From Paenibacillus phyllosphaerae (GTDB lineage Bacteria > Bacillota > Bacilli > Paenibacillales > Paenibacillaceae), in NCBI RefSeq assembly GCF_014192105.1, contig NZ_JACHXK010000023.1:1-64000 (forward strand): a DNA stretch of 64,000 nt, in the 5' to 3' direction. Shown here in pieces: positions 1 to 7,043 of the stretch. Numbering within the stretch: the first letter of the stretch is position 1; the number at the start of each line of letters is the position of its first letter. The notes under the pieces are model-generated. The model made no database searches, was not told the origin of the DNA, and saw only the letters and a program-made list of their open reading frames with translations. The position numbers and the translations under genes are program-made.

Positions 1-97
1 GCCGCTAACCTTACCCCGAAGGATAAGATCCGCTCGACTTGCATGTATTAGGCACGCCGCCAGCGTTCGTCCTGAGCCAGGATCAAACTCTCCATGA
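1..97 (-). rRNA. 16S ribosomal RNA, 5' end only (partial)
   Basis: Read on the minus strand, the sequence contains the universal 16S 5' region: AGAGTTTGATCCTGGCTCAG, then the ACGAACGCTGGCGGCGTGCC block and CATGCAAGTCGAGCGGA. Only the first ~97 nt are here; the gene runs off the left edge. The exact 5' end is uncertain by a few bases. It is transcribed away from the rest of the window, from the leader and tandem promoters at 266-398. Confidence 0.97.
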
Positions 98-149
98 AAG
101 AAGTGCTTGTGACTCATTACTTAACTAGCTATAAAACATATCGCTCATT

Positions 150-167
150 GTTCAGTTTTCAAGGAAC
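150..167 (-). promoter_or_regulatory. rRNA leader boxA-like/processing element
   Basis: On the minus strand the motif GTTCCTTGAAAACTGAAC sits about 50 nt before the 16S start. This CTTGAAAACTGAA block is common in Bacillales rrn leaders and spacers, where it takes part in antitermination or in the 16S processing stem. Function is inferred from position and similarity. Confidence 0.5.
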
Positions 168-265
168 AAGTGATGATTGCTTTGAGCGAGCTCCTGCTCG
201 ATCAGCATTCATCAGTTCTTTATCGCTTTACTGCTTGTCCGCGTCACTCTCGCGACCGGAATTAG

Positions 266-295
266 AATATACCATACTACCGTTTAGCTTTGCAA
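266..295 (-). promoter_or_regulatory. rrn promoter P2
   Basis: Minus-strand -35 TTGCAA (290-295) and -10 TATATT (266-271) are separated by 18 nt, about 165 nt before the 16S 5' end. The flanks are AT-rich. With the upstream pair at 370-398 this gives the tandem arrangement usual for Bacillus-type rrn operons. Confidence 0.65.
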
Positions 296-369
296 GTGTT
301 TTTTGAAATTGTTTTTTGCAACCTCAGTTTAACGCTTGTTATGCTTTGACTTTCCGCGACAGGAATTAC

Positions 370-398
370 ATAATAACTTGTACTATCGCCCAACACAA
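370..398 (-). promoter_or_regulatory. rrn promoter P1 (candidate)
   Basis: Minus-strand -35 TTGTGT (393-398) and -10 TATTAT (370-375) with a 17-nt spacer, about 100 bp upstream of P2. The match to the SigA consensus and the spacing to P2 support a tandem rrn promoter. Confidence 0.5.
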
Positions 399-521
399 GT
401 GGAAATGATTCACTGCACATTAGTGTACGATTCCCCGATTGTAGGACTTTTATTCCGGCTTCTTGTTCAAAGCGAATGGAAGCGCCTAAAACAATCCGAA
501 CATATTAAGGAGCGATTGCAA

Positions 522-701
522 ATGAGAACCGAAGACCAGATCAAGCGAAAATTAAACGAACTGAACTTGCAGCATAAAAACCTGCGGTCTTCCCTATCTC
601 CCGAGGAGGCTCAGGCTAATCCGCATCTTGGGCGTATCGAGGATATGATTGCACTGCTGGAGTGGGTACTGAACGCACCGAGCGGAAGTTACCATAGTTA
701 A
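522..701 (+). CDS. Small helical protein of unknown function (59 aa)
   Basis: I do not recognise this family. The 59-residue product is charged and predicted helical: basic at the N-terminus (EDQIKRKLNELN), then SPEEAQANPHLGRIEDMIALLEWVL. The open frame extends upstream to 336, but the ATG at 522 is preceded by AAGGAG (507-512) at ideal spacing, so the short start is preferred. A candidate SigA promoter (TTGTTC at 463, TAAAAC at 487) fits. It is divergent from the rrn operon and followed at once by a strong terminator, so it is probably monocistronic. It has no signal peptide or membrane segment and is probably cytoplasmic. Confidence 0.6.
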   Translation: MRTEDQIKRKLNELNLQHKNLRSSLSPEEAQANPHLGRIEDMIALLEWVLNAPSGSYHS

Positions 702-731
702 GGGCTGGAGGGCTGACCTCCGGCCCTTTTT
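702..731 (+). terminator. Intrinsic terminator after the 59-aa gene
   Basis: GGGCTGGAGG pairs with CCTCCGGCCC around a 5-nt loop and is followed by TTTTT, starting at the base after the stop codon. Confidence 0.85.
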
Positions 732-781
732 CAACCTATCCGTTTCACTCCGGAAATCGCAGGTGATGGTATATTAACAAA

Positions 782-809
782 TTGTAAAGACAGTGGTACG
801 CTATATAGA
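782..809 (+). promoter_or_regulatory. Promoter of the mgtC-like gene
   Basis: -35 TTGTAA (782-787) and -10 TATAGA (804-809), spacer 16 nt, about 65 nt before the TTG start at 878. Confidence 0.5.
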
Positions 810-877
810 CGTATAAAGCGGAATCAACCTTAATATACTTGCACAACATTTAACTGCGGCAAAAAGGAGGACCCGAA

Positions 878-1600
878 TTGGACCTGGTTTATAACCCCGA
901 AGTGTGGCAAATCAGCTATTGGGAGATTACGTTTCGCATGGTGCTCGCGCTGCTGCTCGGCGGTTTAATTGGACTTGAACGTGAACTTGGCGGGCATTTT
1001 GCCGGGTTCCGTACTCATATCCTCGTATGTTTAGGCTCAGCGGCTATCGTCATTCTGTCCATCTACGGGTTCTCGGAGTTCGCGAGTGAGCCGAATGTTC
1101 GAATGGATCCTGCACGTCTGGCGGCACAGGTGATCAGCGGGATTGGCTTCCTCGGCGCAGGTACGATTATGCGAACCGGGCTGACGATTTCCGGGCTGAC
1201 TACTGCGGCCTCCTTGTGGGTTGTTGCCGCTATCGGATTAACGGTGGGGGCAGGATTTTACTTTGGCGCGGCAATTCTTACATTACTCGTCGCGGTAAGC
1301 CTGTTCTTCTTCAATAAGATGGAGAAGCGCTTCTCACGCACGAAAAAAACACGCCACCTCATTATTCGCGTGTCTAAAGGGTCCACTTGCCTCAATCAAG
1401 TCGTCAGCCACCTGAGCCATAACGGAATCCAAATCAACAAGTTGATGATGGAAACGGAAGACAGCTCGGGCTCCGAAGGAATCCTCATCATCCGCCTTCA
1501 TCTCAAGCTGAAGAAGACGAATCGTTACGAGCAAATTATTGCGGAGCTATCGCTTATCGACGGCATGCGCGGACTCGAAACGGAAGGCGAAGCCATCTAA
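878..1600 (+). CDS. MgtC/SapB family membrane protein
   Basis: An integral membrane protein of the MgtC/SapB family, linked in other bacteria to magnesium limitation and membrane-potential or ATPase control. The N-terminal ~150 residues form four to five hydrophobic helices with the family signature GGLIGLERE (about residues 28-36) and the conserved glycine-rich stretch QVISGIGFLGAGTIM. The C-terminal ~80 residues are soluble and charged, consistent with the ACT-like tail of longer MgtC proteins. Start is TTG at 878 after AAGGAGG (864-870). It stands alone, with its own promoter and terminator. The family is clear; the physiological substrate or partner cannot be read from sequence. Confidence 0.88.
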   Translation: MDLVYNPEVWQISYWEITFRMVLALLLGGLIGLERELGGHFAGFRTHILVCLGSAAIVILSIYGFSEFASEPNVRMDPARLAAQVISGIGFLGAGTIMRTGLTISGLTTAASLWVVAAIGLTVGAGFYFGAAILTLLVAVSLFFFNKMEKRFSRTKKTRHLIIRVSKGSTCLNQVVSHLSHNGIQINKLMMETEDSSGSEGILIIRLHLKLKKTNRYEQIIAELSLIDGMRGLETEGEAI

Positions 1601-1604
1601 CGCA

Positions 1605-1636
1605 AACAGGGTCCACTTCTCGCAAGTGACCCTGTT
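1605..1636 (+). terminator. Terminator after mgtC-like gene
   Basis: AACAGGGTC...GACCCTGTT forms a long stem with inner CACTT/AAGTG pairing, followed by CTTCATTCT. It lies between convergent genes. Confidence 0.7.
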
Positions 1637-1659
1637 CTTCATTCTATAGGCTTTGTCCA

Positions 1660-2226
1660 TTACATGACACGGAATAATCCATACCCTTGCAAAGGAACGA
1701 CTGGATTCGTGTCTATAGCCAATCCCGCATTCTTGTCTCCCTTTAATGCGATATCTACGAGCCACTGCGTTAGCCCTGCAACGTTCATCGACTGCATTTC
1801 TTCCAAGCTGAAAAATCCTGCCGCGTCAACCTCCACGCCATCCGGGACAGGCTCTCCCGCTATATAATCCATTGCAAACGCAAGATAAACATTATGTATG
1901 CCTCTTGGTTGATCTCGCACCGCGACAATGCGGCTAGCTACGGCTTCAACGCCGGACTCCTCTAGTACTTCGCGCTCAATTGTCTCATGAATCGGCTCCA
2001 GTTGCTCGATATACCCTCCAGGATTCGTCCAATAACCTTTGCCAGGTTCTTGCGCCCTTCTTACGAGCAACACCTTATCTTCCTTAAGGACGAGTGCCCC
2101 TACTCCGATACTGTAATTCCCCCAATGGACGTAAGAGCAGTCTGCGCTGCCGCATGCAAGTCTCATGATTCCGTCAATTTCGCGCTGCTGAAGCTCGTGT
2201 CCGCAGCTCATGCAGTATTTTGCCAT
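1660..2226 (-). CDS. Nudix hydrolase with N-terminal zinc ribbon
   Basis: A Nudix (nucleoside diphosphate linked to X) hydrolase, cytoplasmic. Two cysteine pairs near the N-terminus (CMSCG and CGSADC) form a zinc-ribbon-like module as in NudC/ADP-ribose-type Nudix proteins. The Nudix box follows, with glycine, spaced glutamate and REVLEESG in the order GX5EX7REUXEE. The substrate is not predictable. ATG at 2226 has AAGGTGAG just upstream; an alternative GTG at 2241 overlaps the stop of the upstream P-loop kinase-like gene (GTGA). Either way the two genes are translationally coupled. Confidence 0.85.
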   Translation of the reverse strand: MAKYCMSCGHELQQREIDGIMRLACGSADCSYVHWGNYSIGVGALVLKEDKVLLVRRAQEPGKGYWTNPGGYIEQLEPIHETIEREVLEESGVEAVASRIVAVRDQPRGIHNVYLAFAMDYIAGEPVPDGVEVDAAGFFSLEEMQSMNVAGLTQWLVDIALKGDKNAGLAIDTNPVVPLQGYGLFRVM

Positions 2227-2237
2227 CCTGCTCACCT

Positions 2238-2837
2238 TCACTCTTCCATAATCTGTTGGTCCAAAAAAAGCTCGAGCATCGCTAGCTTCTCTGATGTTAG
2301 CGCTGCGGTATTATCAAACTCCATCATAGAGCGTGCATCGATCGGCCAATGCAGCTGCCTGCGCGCAAGCGATCGCGAGAATGTCTCCCAATGATCAAGC
2401 TTCCATTGATCGAGAACGGATCCGCGTCGTTCGATCCGCTGCCGATAGTCCGCAAGGCCTTTCAGATGAACGAAAACAACTTTAACCTCGATATCCGTCA
2501 GCGTCCGGCCAATCCGCCTAAGCTCCTGTTTCAGCCATTTCGGGTCCTCGGTCTCCTTCGTAAAAGGTCCAATGACGAAGCATTCCGTGCCAAGCTCGAT
2601 GTTCTCGAGCGCCGCATCCATCGTAATGCGATAACCAAGATCACGGCATAGACGCTTGTAATCGTCCGAATCACGATCGTCCGGGTCGAGGCCTTGAAGC
2701 TTCATAATCGCCTCCGCGGCTGGCCGAAGCAGCGTATCCATATCTAGCAGCACCGCGCTTCGTCTCCGGGCGAGCGACTTGGCAACCGTGGTCTTGCCCG
2801 CTCCCGCCGGACCGAGAAAAAACACAAGGCGTCCCAT
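2238..2837 (-). CDS. P-loop ATPase/kinase-like protein
   Basis: A 199-aa P-loop protein with Walker A GPAGAGKTT near residues 9-17, followed by a DMDTLL segment typical of nucleoside, gluconate or shikimate-type small-molecule kinases and AAA_33 proteins. The ATG at 2837 follows GAGGAGG (2844-2850); the longer open frame to 2948 lacks such a site and is rejected. It is co-transcribed with and overlaps the downstream Nudix gene, suggesting a joint role in nucleotide or phosphometabolite handling (inference). The substrate is unknown. Confidence 0.72.
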   Translation of the reverse strand: MGRLVFFLGPAGAGKTTVAKSLARRRSAVLLDMDTLLRPAAEAIMKLQGLDPDDRDSDDYKRLCRDLGYRITMDAALENIELGTECFVIGPFTKETEDPKWLKQELRRIGRTLTDIEVKVVFVHLKGLADYRQRIERRGSVLDQWKLDHWETFSRSLARRQLHWPIDARSMMEFDNTAALTSEKLAMLELFLDQQIMEE

Positions 2838-2928
2838 ATAGGGCCTCCTCTCCAAGCTGAATTCATAAATATATTCAGAATAGCGTAAAAAGAAAATACC
2901 GTAAACTGCGTTGCACGCCGAAAAAAAC

Positions 2929-2987
2929 AAAAAAAGGGATTCCTGCAAGAAACCGAATCAATGTCCGGTTCGTCGCAGAAATCCCTT
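2929..2987 (-). terminator. Terminator downstream of ohr
   Basis: On the minus strand AAGGGATT...AATCCCTT flanks an inner GAACCGG/CGGTT stem and is followed by a run of seven T. It starts just after the ohr stop, separating ohr from the kinase-Nudix pair. Confidence 0.8.
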
Positions 2988-3001
2988 GTTAGAGGGCAAT
3001 A

Positions 3002-3427
3002 TTACTGCACGACAATGCGGTCGACAGTCACATTCCCTCTTGTACCTTTGGAATAAGGGCACACTTGATGAGCCTCTTCGACCAGCTGATGCGCGGTATC
3101 CGCGTCTACGCCATCGACTTTGACCTCAAGTCGAACCCCCAGCTGATATCCGTTGTCCGACTCGTCTCTTAGCAGGGAAACATGGGCAGTCACCTGGGTG
3201 CCCGTCACGTCTTTTATGCCCTTGGTACGGATGACGAGGTTTAGCGCTTGGTCAAAGCACGAGGCGTAACCTGCCGCGAACAACTGCTCCGGATTCGTTC
3301 CTGCGCCGCCGGCACCGCCTAATTCTTTGGGCATCTTAACATCGAGATTCAGTACGTTATCCGAAGATACGACCTTTCCGGCCCGTCCACCCGTTGCGGT
3401 GACGGTTGCTGTATATAATACGCTCAC
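3002..3427 (-). CDS. ohr: Organic hydroperoxide resistance protein (Ohr/OsmC family)
   Basis: A thiol peroxidase of the Ohr branch of the OsmC superfamily, reducing organic hydroperoxides in the cytoplasm. It opens with VLYTATVTATGGRAG and has both redox cysteines in family context: YASCFDQAL and VCPYSKGTRGNV. The GTG at 3427 after GAGGAGA (3433-3439) gives 141 aa, the usual Ohr length; an upstream ATG would add 10 non-conserved residues. No ohrR is adjacent; a 10-bp inverted repeat lies immediately upstream. Confidence 0.92.
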   Translation of the reverse strand: MSVLYTATVTATGGRAGKVVSSDNVLNLDVKMPKELGGAGGAGTNPEQLFAAGYASCFDQALNLVIRTKGIKDVTGTQVTAHVSLLRDESDNGYQLGVRLEVKVDGVDADTAHQLVEEAHQVCPYSKGTRGNVTVDRIVVQ

Positions 3428-3448
3428 CTTTGTCTCCTCATTTCCTAT

Positions 3449-3479
3449 ATGATCCACACGTTTAAGTATTGTGGATCAT
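3449..3479. promoter_or_regulatory. 10-bp inverted repeat upstream of ohr (candidate operator)
   Basis: ATGATCCACA (3449-3458) and TGTGGATCAT (3470-3479) are perfect inverted arms with an 11-nt centre, ending about 10 bp before the ohr ribosome binding site. No T-run follows, so a terminator is unlikely. It differs from the TACAATT-AATTGTA OhrR box I remember from B. subtilis. Confidence 0.55.
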
Positions 3480-3564
3480 CACGAGTAAGGTTATGCGCTT
3501 ATGATGGATTGGAGGAGAATGCCTAGTGCATCCTGGCTGCCATCGCTTGAACGGCGTGCAGCCA

Positions 3565-4257
3565 TTACAATTCAATAGACTCTCCCGGTGCCAACACCTT
3601 ACCTTCCAAGCCGCGTTCCTGTAATTGTGCCACGAACGCTTCGGCATCCTGTTTAATGACAGGGAACGAATTGTAATGCACCGGAATGACAAGCTTAGCT
3701 CCATACCATTCTGCAGCTTGAAGCGCATCCTCGGGTCCCATCGTGAAATGGTCGCCGATCGGCACGAACGCGACATCGATCTGATTGCGCTCACCGATTA
3801 TTTTCATATCGCCGTAAAGCGCGGTATCGCCGGCATGGAGAATCGTGAATCCGTCTGCGCGCACGATATATCCGGCAGGCATGCCTGCATAGATGATTTG
3901 CTGCTTCTCTTCGTCAACAATGCCCGAGCTGTGGAAAGCCTGGATCATCTTGGCCTGCGCGAATTTGAGGTCGACGGTTCCGCCCATGTTCATGCCGACA
4001 GTCTTAACGCCCTTCCACGACATGTAGGTAGCAAGCTCGACGATTGCGACTACCGGCGCATCGTTGCTCTTGGCAATCGGCTCGGCATCGAGAATATGGT
4101 CGGCGTGCGCGTGCGTGAGCAGTACCGCGTCAGCCTTGATCTCCTCAGGCTTCGCCACCGCAAGCGGATTGCCCCGCAGGAACGGATCGATGACCAGTGA
4201 TTTGCCGCGGCTTGTCTCGATATGAATGCAAGAATGTCCGTGATACGTAATTTTCAT
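3565..4257 (-). CDS. UPF0173 metal-dependent hydrolase (YtkL-like)
   Basis: A 230-aa metallo-beta-lactamase-fold hydrolase of the UPF0173 family. The N-terminus [13 protein letters not shown] and the metal motif THAHADH are diagnostic. Further ligands are in [11 protein letters not shown] and IPVHYNSFP near the C-terminus. Length is normal for the family. The physiological substrate is unknown. SD-like AAGGAGGC stands before the ATG at 4257. It is probably transcribed alone, since the nitroreductase terminator lies upstream. Confidence 0.88.
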   Translation of the reverse strand: MKITYHGHSCIHIETSRGKSLVIDPFLRGNPLAVAKPEEIKADAVLLTHAHADHILDAEPIAKSNDAPVVAIVELATYMSWKGVKTVGMNMGGTVDLKFAQAKMIQAFHSSGIVDEEKQQIIYAGMPAGYIVRADGFTILHAGDTALYGDMKIIGERNQIDVAFVPIGDHFTMGPEDALQAAEWYGAKLVIPVHYNSFPVIKQDAEAFVAQLQERGLEGKVLAPGESIEL

Positions 4258-4410
4258 ATGTAAGTGCCTCCTTACGTTTATTGGTGCAGCAGACCACCAG
4301 ATTGGAAGCCGCTACCGTAAGCATAACGTTGCCGCCGTCCGATTTCAACGCGCGCTGCCAATTGCTGCTAGCACGTGACGATCAGGATGGGTCGCGACGA
4401 ACAAGGAAGG

Positions 4411-4451
4411 ACACAAAACTGCCGGGCACCAACAGCCCGGCAGTTTTGTGT
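4411..4451 (-). terminator. Strong terminator between nitroreductase and UPF0173 genes
   Basis: A perfect 17-bp inverted repeat ACACAAAACTGCCGGGC (4411-4427) / 4435-4451 with a 7-nt loop. The stem contains TTTTG on its 3' side. It lies about 20 nt after the nitroreductase stop. Confidence 0.85.
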
Positions 4452-4472
4452 CTAGAAGAGCCTTTCGACCGA

Positions 4473-5123
4473 TTATCCTTGGAAGGCTTGGTTCCAGAAC
4501 GTAATCCGTTCAACGGGCAATCTTGTCGTCGGATGCCCTTCTTGGAGTGCTTTGCCGATCGGGAGCAACAACATCGGAACGTAGCGGTCCGGGATCGCGA
4601 AGGCTTCCTTGAACTTAGTCTTGTCGAAGCCGGCCATCGGGACGGTATCAAGACCTCTTGCGCGAGCGGATAGCATCAACTGCATCGTTACAAGACCGCC
4701 ATCGAACAGCGCCATCTCCTTACGCTGCTGTTCACTCATGTGCGGCAGCATGGCATTCAGGCGCGCCACGAAACTCTCCTTCGTCGCCTGCGGCATGAAG
4801 CCCTTCTCCACTGCGGCAGTATAAATTTCTTCGACATGCTCCAAGCATTCCAGATCCCCTAGAACAGCTATCACTGCCGAAGCCGAAAGCACTTGATCCT
4901 GATTATTGGCGATCGGATGGAGCTGCTCTTTCAATTCCTGCTGATCAATAATGAGAAAACGCCATGGCTGCAAATTCGCCGATGAAGGTGCTAGCGCGGC
5001 CTCCTGAATGATTTCCTCAATTTCCAGTTTGCTTAATTGGACAGTCGGATCGTAGACGCGTACCGATCTCCTGCTCTGAACAAAATCAAGATATGAAGCT
5101 GCTTGCTGAGTTTGAATGGTCAT
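4473..5123 (-). CDS. Nitroreductase family protein
   Basis: An FMN-dependent NAD(P)H oxidoreductase of the nitroreductase family, 216 aa. Family features include the N-terminal SRRSVRVYD, APSSANLQPWRFLII (FMN binding), the mid-region FDGGLVTMQLMLSARARGLD and GFDKTKFKEAF. Likely substrates are quinones or nitro compounds. ATG at 5123 follows GGAGGAGG (5131-5138). The upstream region holds a SigA promoter, a hairpin with T-run and a 23-bp palindrome. An Rrf2 regulator is next door on the same strand, so redox-controlled expression is likely (inference). Confidence 0.88.
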   Translation of the reverse strand: MTIQTQQAASYLDFVQSRRSVRVYDPTVQLSKLEIEEIIQEAALAPSSANLQPWRFLIIDQQELKEQLHPIANNQDQVLSASAVIAVLGDLECLEHVEEIYTAAVEKGFMPQATKESFVARLNAMLPHMSEQQRKEMALFDGGLVTMQLMLSARARGLDTVPMAGFDKTKFKEAFAIPDRYVPMLLLPIGKALQEGHPTTRLPVERITFWNQAFQG

Positions 5124-5142
5124 TACATTGCCTCCTCCATTT

Positions 5143-5165
5143 ACTGTGCCTAAATTAAGCACAGT
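5143..5165. promoter_or_regulatory. Palindromic operator candidate before nitroreductase
   Basis: ACTGTGC-CTAAATTAA-GCACAGT is a 7-9-7 palindrome whose centre is also nearly self-complementary. It ends 4 bp upstream of the nitroreductase SD, a position suited to a repressor such as the adjacent Rrf2 protein. Confidence 0.5.
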
Positions 5166-5173
5166 ATGTTTCT

Positions 5174-5207
5174 AAAAAAGCAGTTAGCTATCATTCAAAC
5201 TAACTGC
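5174..5207 (-). terminator. Hairpin plus T-run between rrf2-like gene and nitroreductase
   Basis: On the minus strand GCAGTTAG - 12 nt - CTAACTGC is followed directly by TTTTTT. It lies downstream of the Rrf2 stop (5268) and downstream of the SigA promoter at 5223-5252. It is therefore either the Rrf2 terminator or an attenuator in the nitroreductase leader. Confidence 0.55.
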
Positions 5208-5222
5208 AACTGCTTTAAGCAC

Positions 5223-5252
5223 ATTATAATAGATAAGACTGGAGGCTGGCAA
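5223..5252 (-). promoter_or_regulatory. Promoter for nitroreductase
   Basis: Minus strand -35 TTGCCA (5247-5252) and -10 TATAAT (5223-5228), spacer 18 nt. The predicted leader carries the 5174-5207 hairpin and the 5143-5165 palindrome. Confidence 0.6.
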
Positions 5253-5267
5253 GAGATTTTACTTACT

Positions 5268-5693
5268 TTATTTTAGTGAATACATCATATCTTGAATCGT
5301 GTACTTGCGTAAATAGGCAATCGTCTGTTGATCCGCCTGTTCAATGATCGTCCCCAAGATATGGTCGATCTTCTCCGCCTGCGCACAATCTTCATTATTA
5401 GACTCCTTGCATTCCGTCTCCTCTGAGCGTAAGGCCAGATAGACCTCACCGAGCGTAATCTGATCGGCCGGAAGCTTCAGACCGTAACCGCCCTCTCGCC
5501 CTTCCTTGGCCTCCACGATGCCCGCTTGCGCCAACGAGGCAAGGATCCGTCTGAGAAAGGTCGCGTGGGAATTGACCGCGCATGCTATGGAAGCGCTAGA
5601 CAGGAAGGTACCTCCTTGCGCGAGTTGCACGAGGATATGAACGGCTATGCGAAAGCGCGGCGGGCCGATCTGGCTGCTCTTGTTGGTCTTCAT
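5268..5693 (-). CDS. Rrf2 family transcriptional regulator
   Basis: A 141-aa winged-helix regulator of the Rrf2 family. The HTH region (about residues 15-75) reads RFRIAVHILVQLAQGG...FLRRILASLAQAGIVEAKEGREGGYGL, the usual Rrf2 layout including the wing GREGGYGL. Two cysteines (ECKESNNEDC) lie in the central loop, so a thiol or metal-linked switch is possible, but the three-Cys Fe-S pattern of IscR/NsrR is not complete. It is closest in style to YwnA-like members. Probable target: the adjacent nitroreductase (inference). Confidence 0.85.
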   Translation of the reverse strand: MKTNKSSQIGPPRFRIAVHILVQLAQGGTFLSSASIACAVNSHATFLRRILASLAQAGIVEAKEGREGGYGLKLPADQITLGEVYLALRSEETECKESNNEDCAQAEKIDHILGTIIEQADQQTIAYLRKYTIQDMMYSLK

Positions 5694-5823
5694 CGTTCTA
5701 CTCCCCCTCTACTACTAAGTCTAACGCACCGGCTTGCAATCGTGCAATTCCCGCTAACTGCAAGGCACTCACGTACCTGTTTATCCGGTTACAAAATGGG
5801 CTGCAAAAACTTCCATGATTTGG

Positions 5824-5853
5824 TTGACAATTTATACCGTCATGTTTTATTAT
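5824..5853 (+). promoter_or_regulatory. Promoter of the ArsR-type operon
   Basis: -35 TTGACA (5824-5829, consensus) and -10 TATTAT (5848-5853), spacer 18 nt, about 50 nt before the ATG at 5903. Confidence 0.7.
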
Positions 5854-5902
5854 ACGAGTAAATAAATTTGACCGTGTAAAAATGTTAGGATGTGAAAATG
5901 AA

Positions 5903-6568
5903 ATGGACCAATCATTTACGATAACGAACTATGATCAGTTACGCGCGCTTAGCGATCCTTTCCGCGTCAAGATACTCGCCCTTCTCATCGAAGGCTCTTA
6001 TACCGGCCAGCAGATTGCGCAGCACCTGGAGATCCCCCGCGCTAAGATACACTATCATCTAAACGAGCTGGAGAAGTTCGGCTATATCGAGGTCGTGCGA
6101 ACGGAAGCGAAGAACGGCATTATTCAGAAATTCTATCGTGCCGTCGCCTACAGCTTCCGCCCAGCCGATGATCTGCTGCCTTACACGGTCGAGGTTGGAG
6201 ATTATTACCGGCATGCGATGCTTGAAGTGCTCGGGCGGGCAAAAGATCGGGTATTGTCCGCACCTGAGGAGGCATTCCAGACGAAAGAGCAAGACGTCAA
6301 CAAAAGGTCCCGCATGTCGGTGCAAGCAGAGATTCGGGCCAGCGAAGGCGCATTCTTGGATTGGCTCGGTAAATTCCGCGCCGTCATCAAAGAACTGGAC
6401 GATCTGACGAAGACGAAAGATGCTCCGGATGCCAAATGGTTTTATTTCGCCGGCATCGGATTCCAAATCGACGAACCGCGCTTTGCAAACAATGAAGAAG
6501 AACCGTCGGGAGACATAGAAAATCCCGAAACCAAAAACATTACCCCCACCGAGGAGGAAGAACAATGA
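5903..6568 (+). CDS. ArsR-type winged-helix transcriptional regulator
   Basis: The N-terminal ~80 residues form an ArsR/HTH_20 winged helix: LSDPFRVKILALLIEGSYTG, then QQIAQHLEIPRAKIHYHLNELEK (recognition helix) and the wing FGYIEVV. The rest (~140 aa) is helical with an acidic, low-complexity C-terminus (NNEEEPSG...PTEEEEQ). No metal-binding cysteine box is seen, so it is not a classical metal sensor. An upstream ATG at 5882 is possible, but AGGATG spacing favours 5903. Its stop overlaps the next start (ATGA), showing translational coupling with the small protein at 6565. Confidence 0.78.
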   Translation: MDQSFTITNYDQLRALSDPFRVKILALLIEGSYTGQQIAQHLEIPRAKIHYHLNELEKFGYIEVVRTEAKNGIIQKFYRAVAYSFRPADDLLPYTVEVGDYYRHAMLEVLGRAKDRVLSAPEEAFQTKEQDVNKRSRMSVQAEIRASEGAFLDWLGKFRAVIKELDDLTKTKDAPDAKWFYFAGIGFQIDEPRFANNEEEPSGDIENPETKNITPTEEEEQ

Positions 6569-6873
6569 CAGGCATGCATCCTTATCATTTCGAGAAAATG
6601 CATCAGCATCAACAAGCGGAGCTGCAACGGCAGCACCGCAATACCTGGATGTTATCGGACCAAATTCCGAAACATCCAGTGCTTAGCCGGGTAACGAGCC
6701 GGATTGCGGAGCTGTTCCGCGGCAAATCGGAGAAAGCGTTGAAACGCAAGGCGTATCTTGTTCTGGAGGAAATGCTTCAGCACGAGAATGAAGAACTGAG
6801 GCTGCGCGCCGCCGAAATCATTCTTCGCCGTCCTTCCAACAAGCTCTCTCCCCGCCCTTTAAGCCGTTCCTAA
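6565..6873 (+). CDS. Small basic helical protein coupled to the ArsR-type regulator
   Basis: A 102-aa protein of unknown function, rich in His, Gln, Arg and Glu. It starts with a His/Gln-rich stretch (HPYHFEKMHQHQQAELQRQH) and continues with helical segments KALKRKAYLVLEEMLQHENEELRLRAAEIILRR split by short turns. No signal or membrane helix. It overlaps the regulator by 4 nt (ATGA) with GAGGAGGAAG as ribosome binding site. Tight coupling and opposite charge to the acidic tail of the regulator suggest a partner or antagonist (inference). Confidence 0.65.
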   Translation: MTGMHPYHFEKMHQHQQAELQRQHRNTWMLSDQIPKHPVLSRVTSRIAELFRGKSEKALKRKAYLVLEEMLQHENEELRLRAAEIILRRPSNKLSPRPLSRS

Positions 6874-7043
6874 CCTCAATCCGCTGCCGCATACGAATGC
6901 TTATCTCCCTGCAAGCAAGTAACCGCCTAACGACCCGCCACTAAGCTAAAGATGAGTAAATCAACTGATGATAGGTATAATTCGGTCTCCTGGGGAAACT
7001 TCTTATATAGTAGGAAAGTGAACCATTAGGAGGCTATTTGCCA

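Noticed and set aside
94-306. 70-aa plus-strand open frame
   Set aside because: Lies opposite the rRNA leader and P2 promoter.
336-521. Upstream extension of the 59-aa ORF
   Set aside because: No ribosome binding site at the early ATG, and the region overlaps rrn promoter P1; the ATG at 522 has a strong SD.
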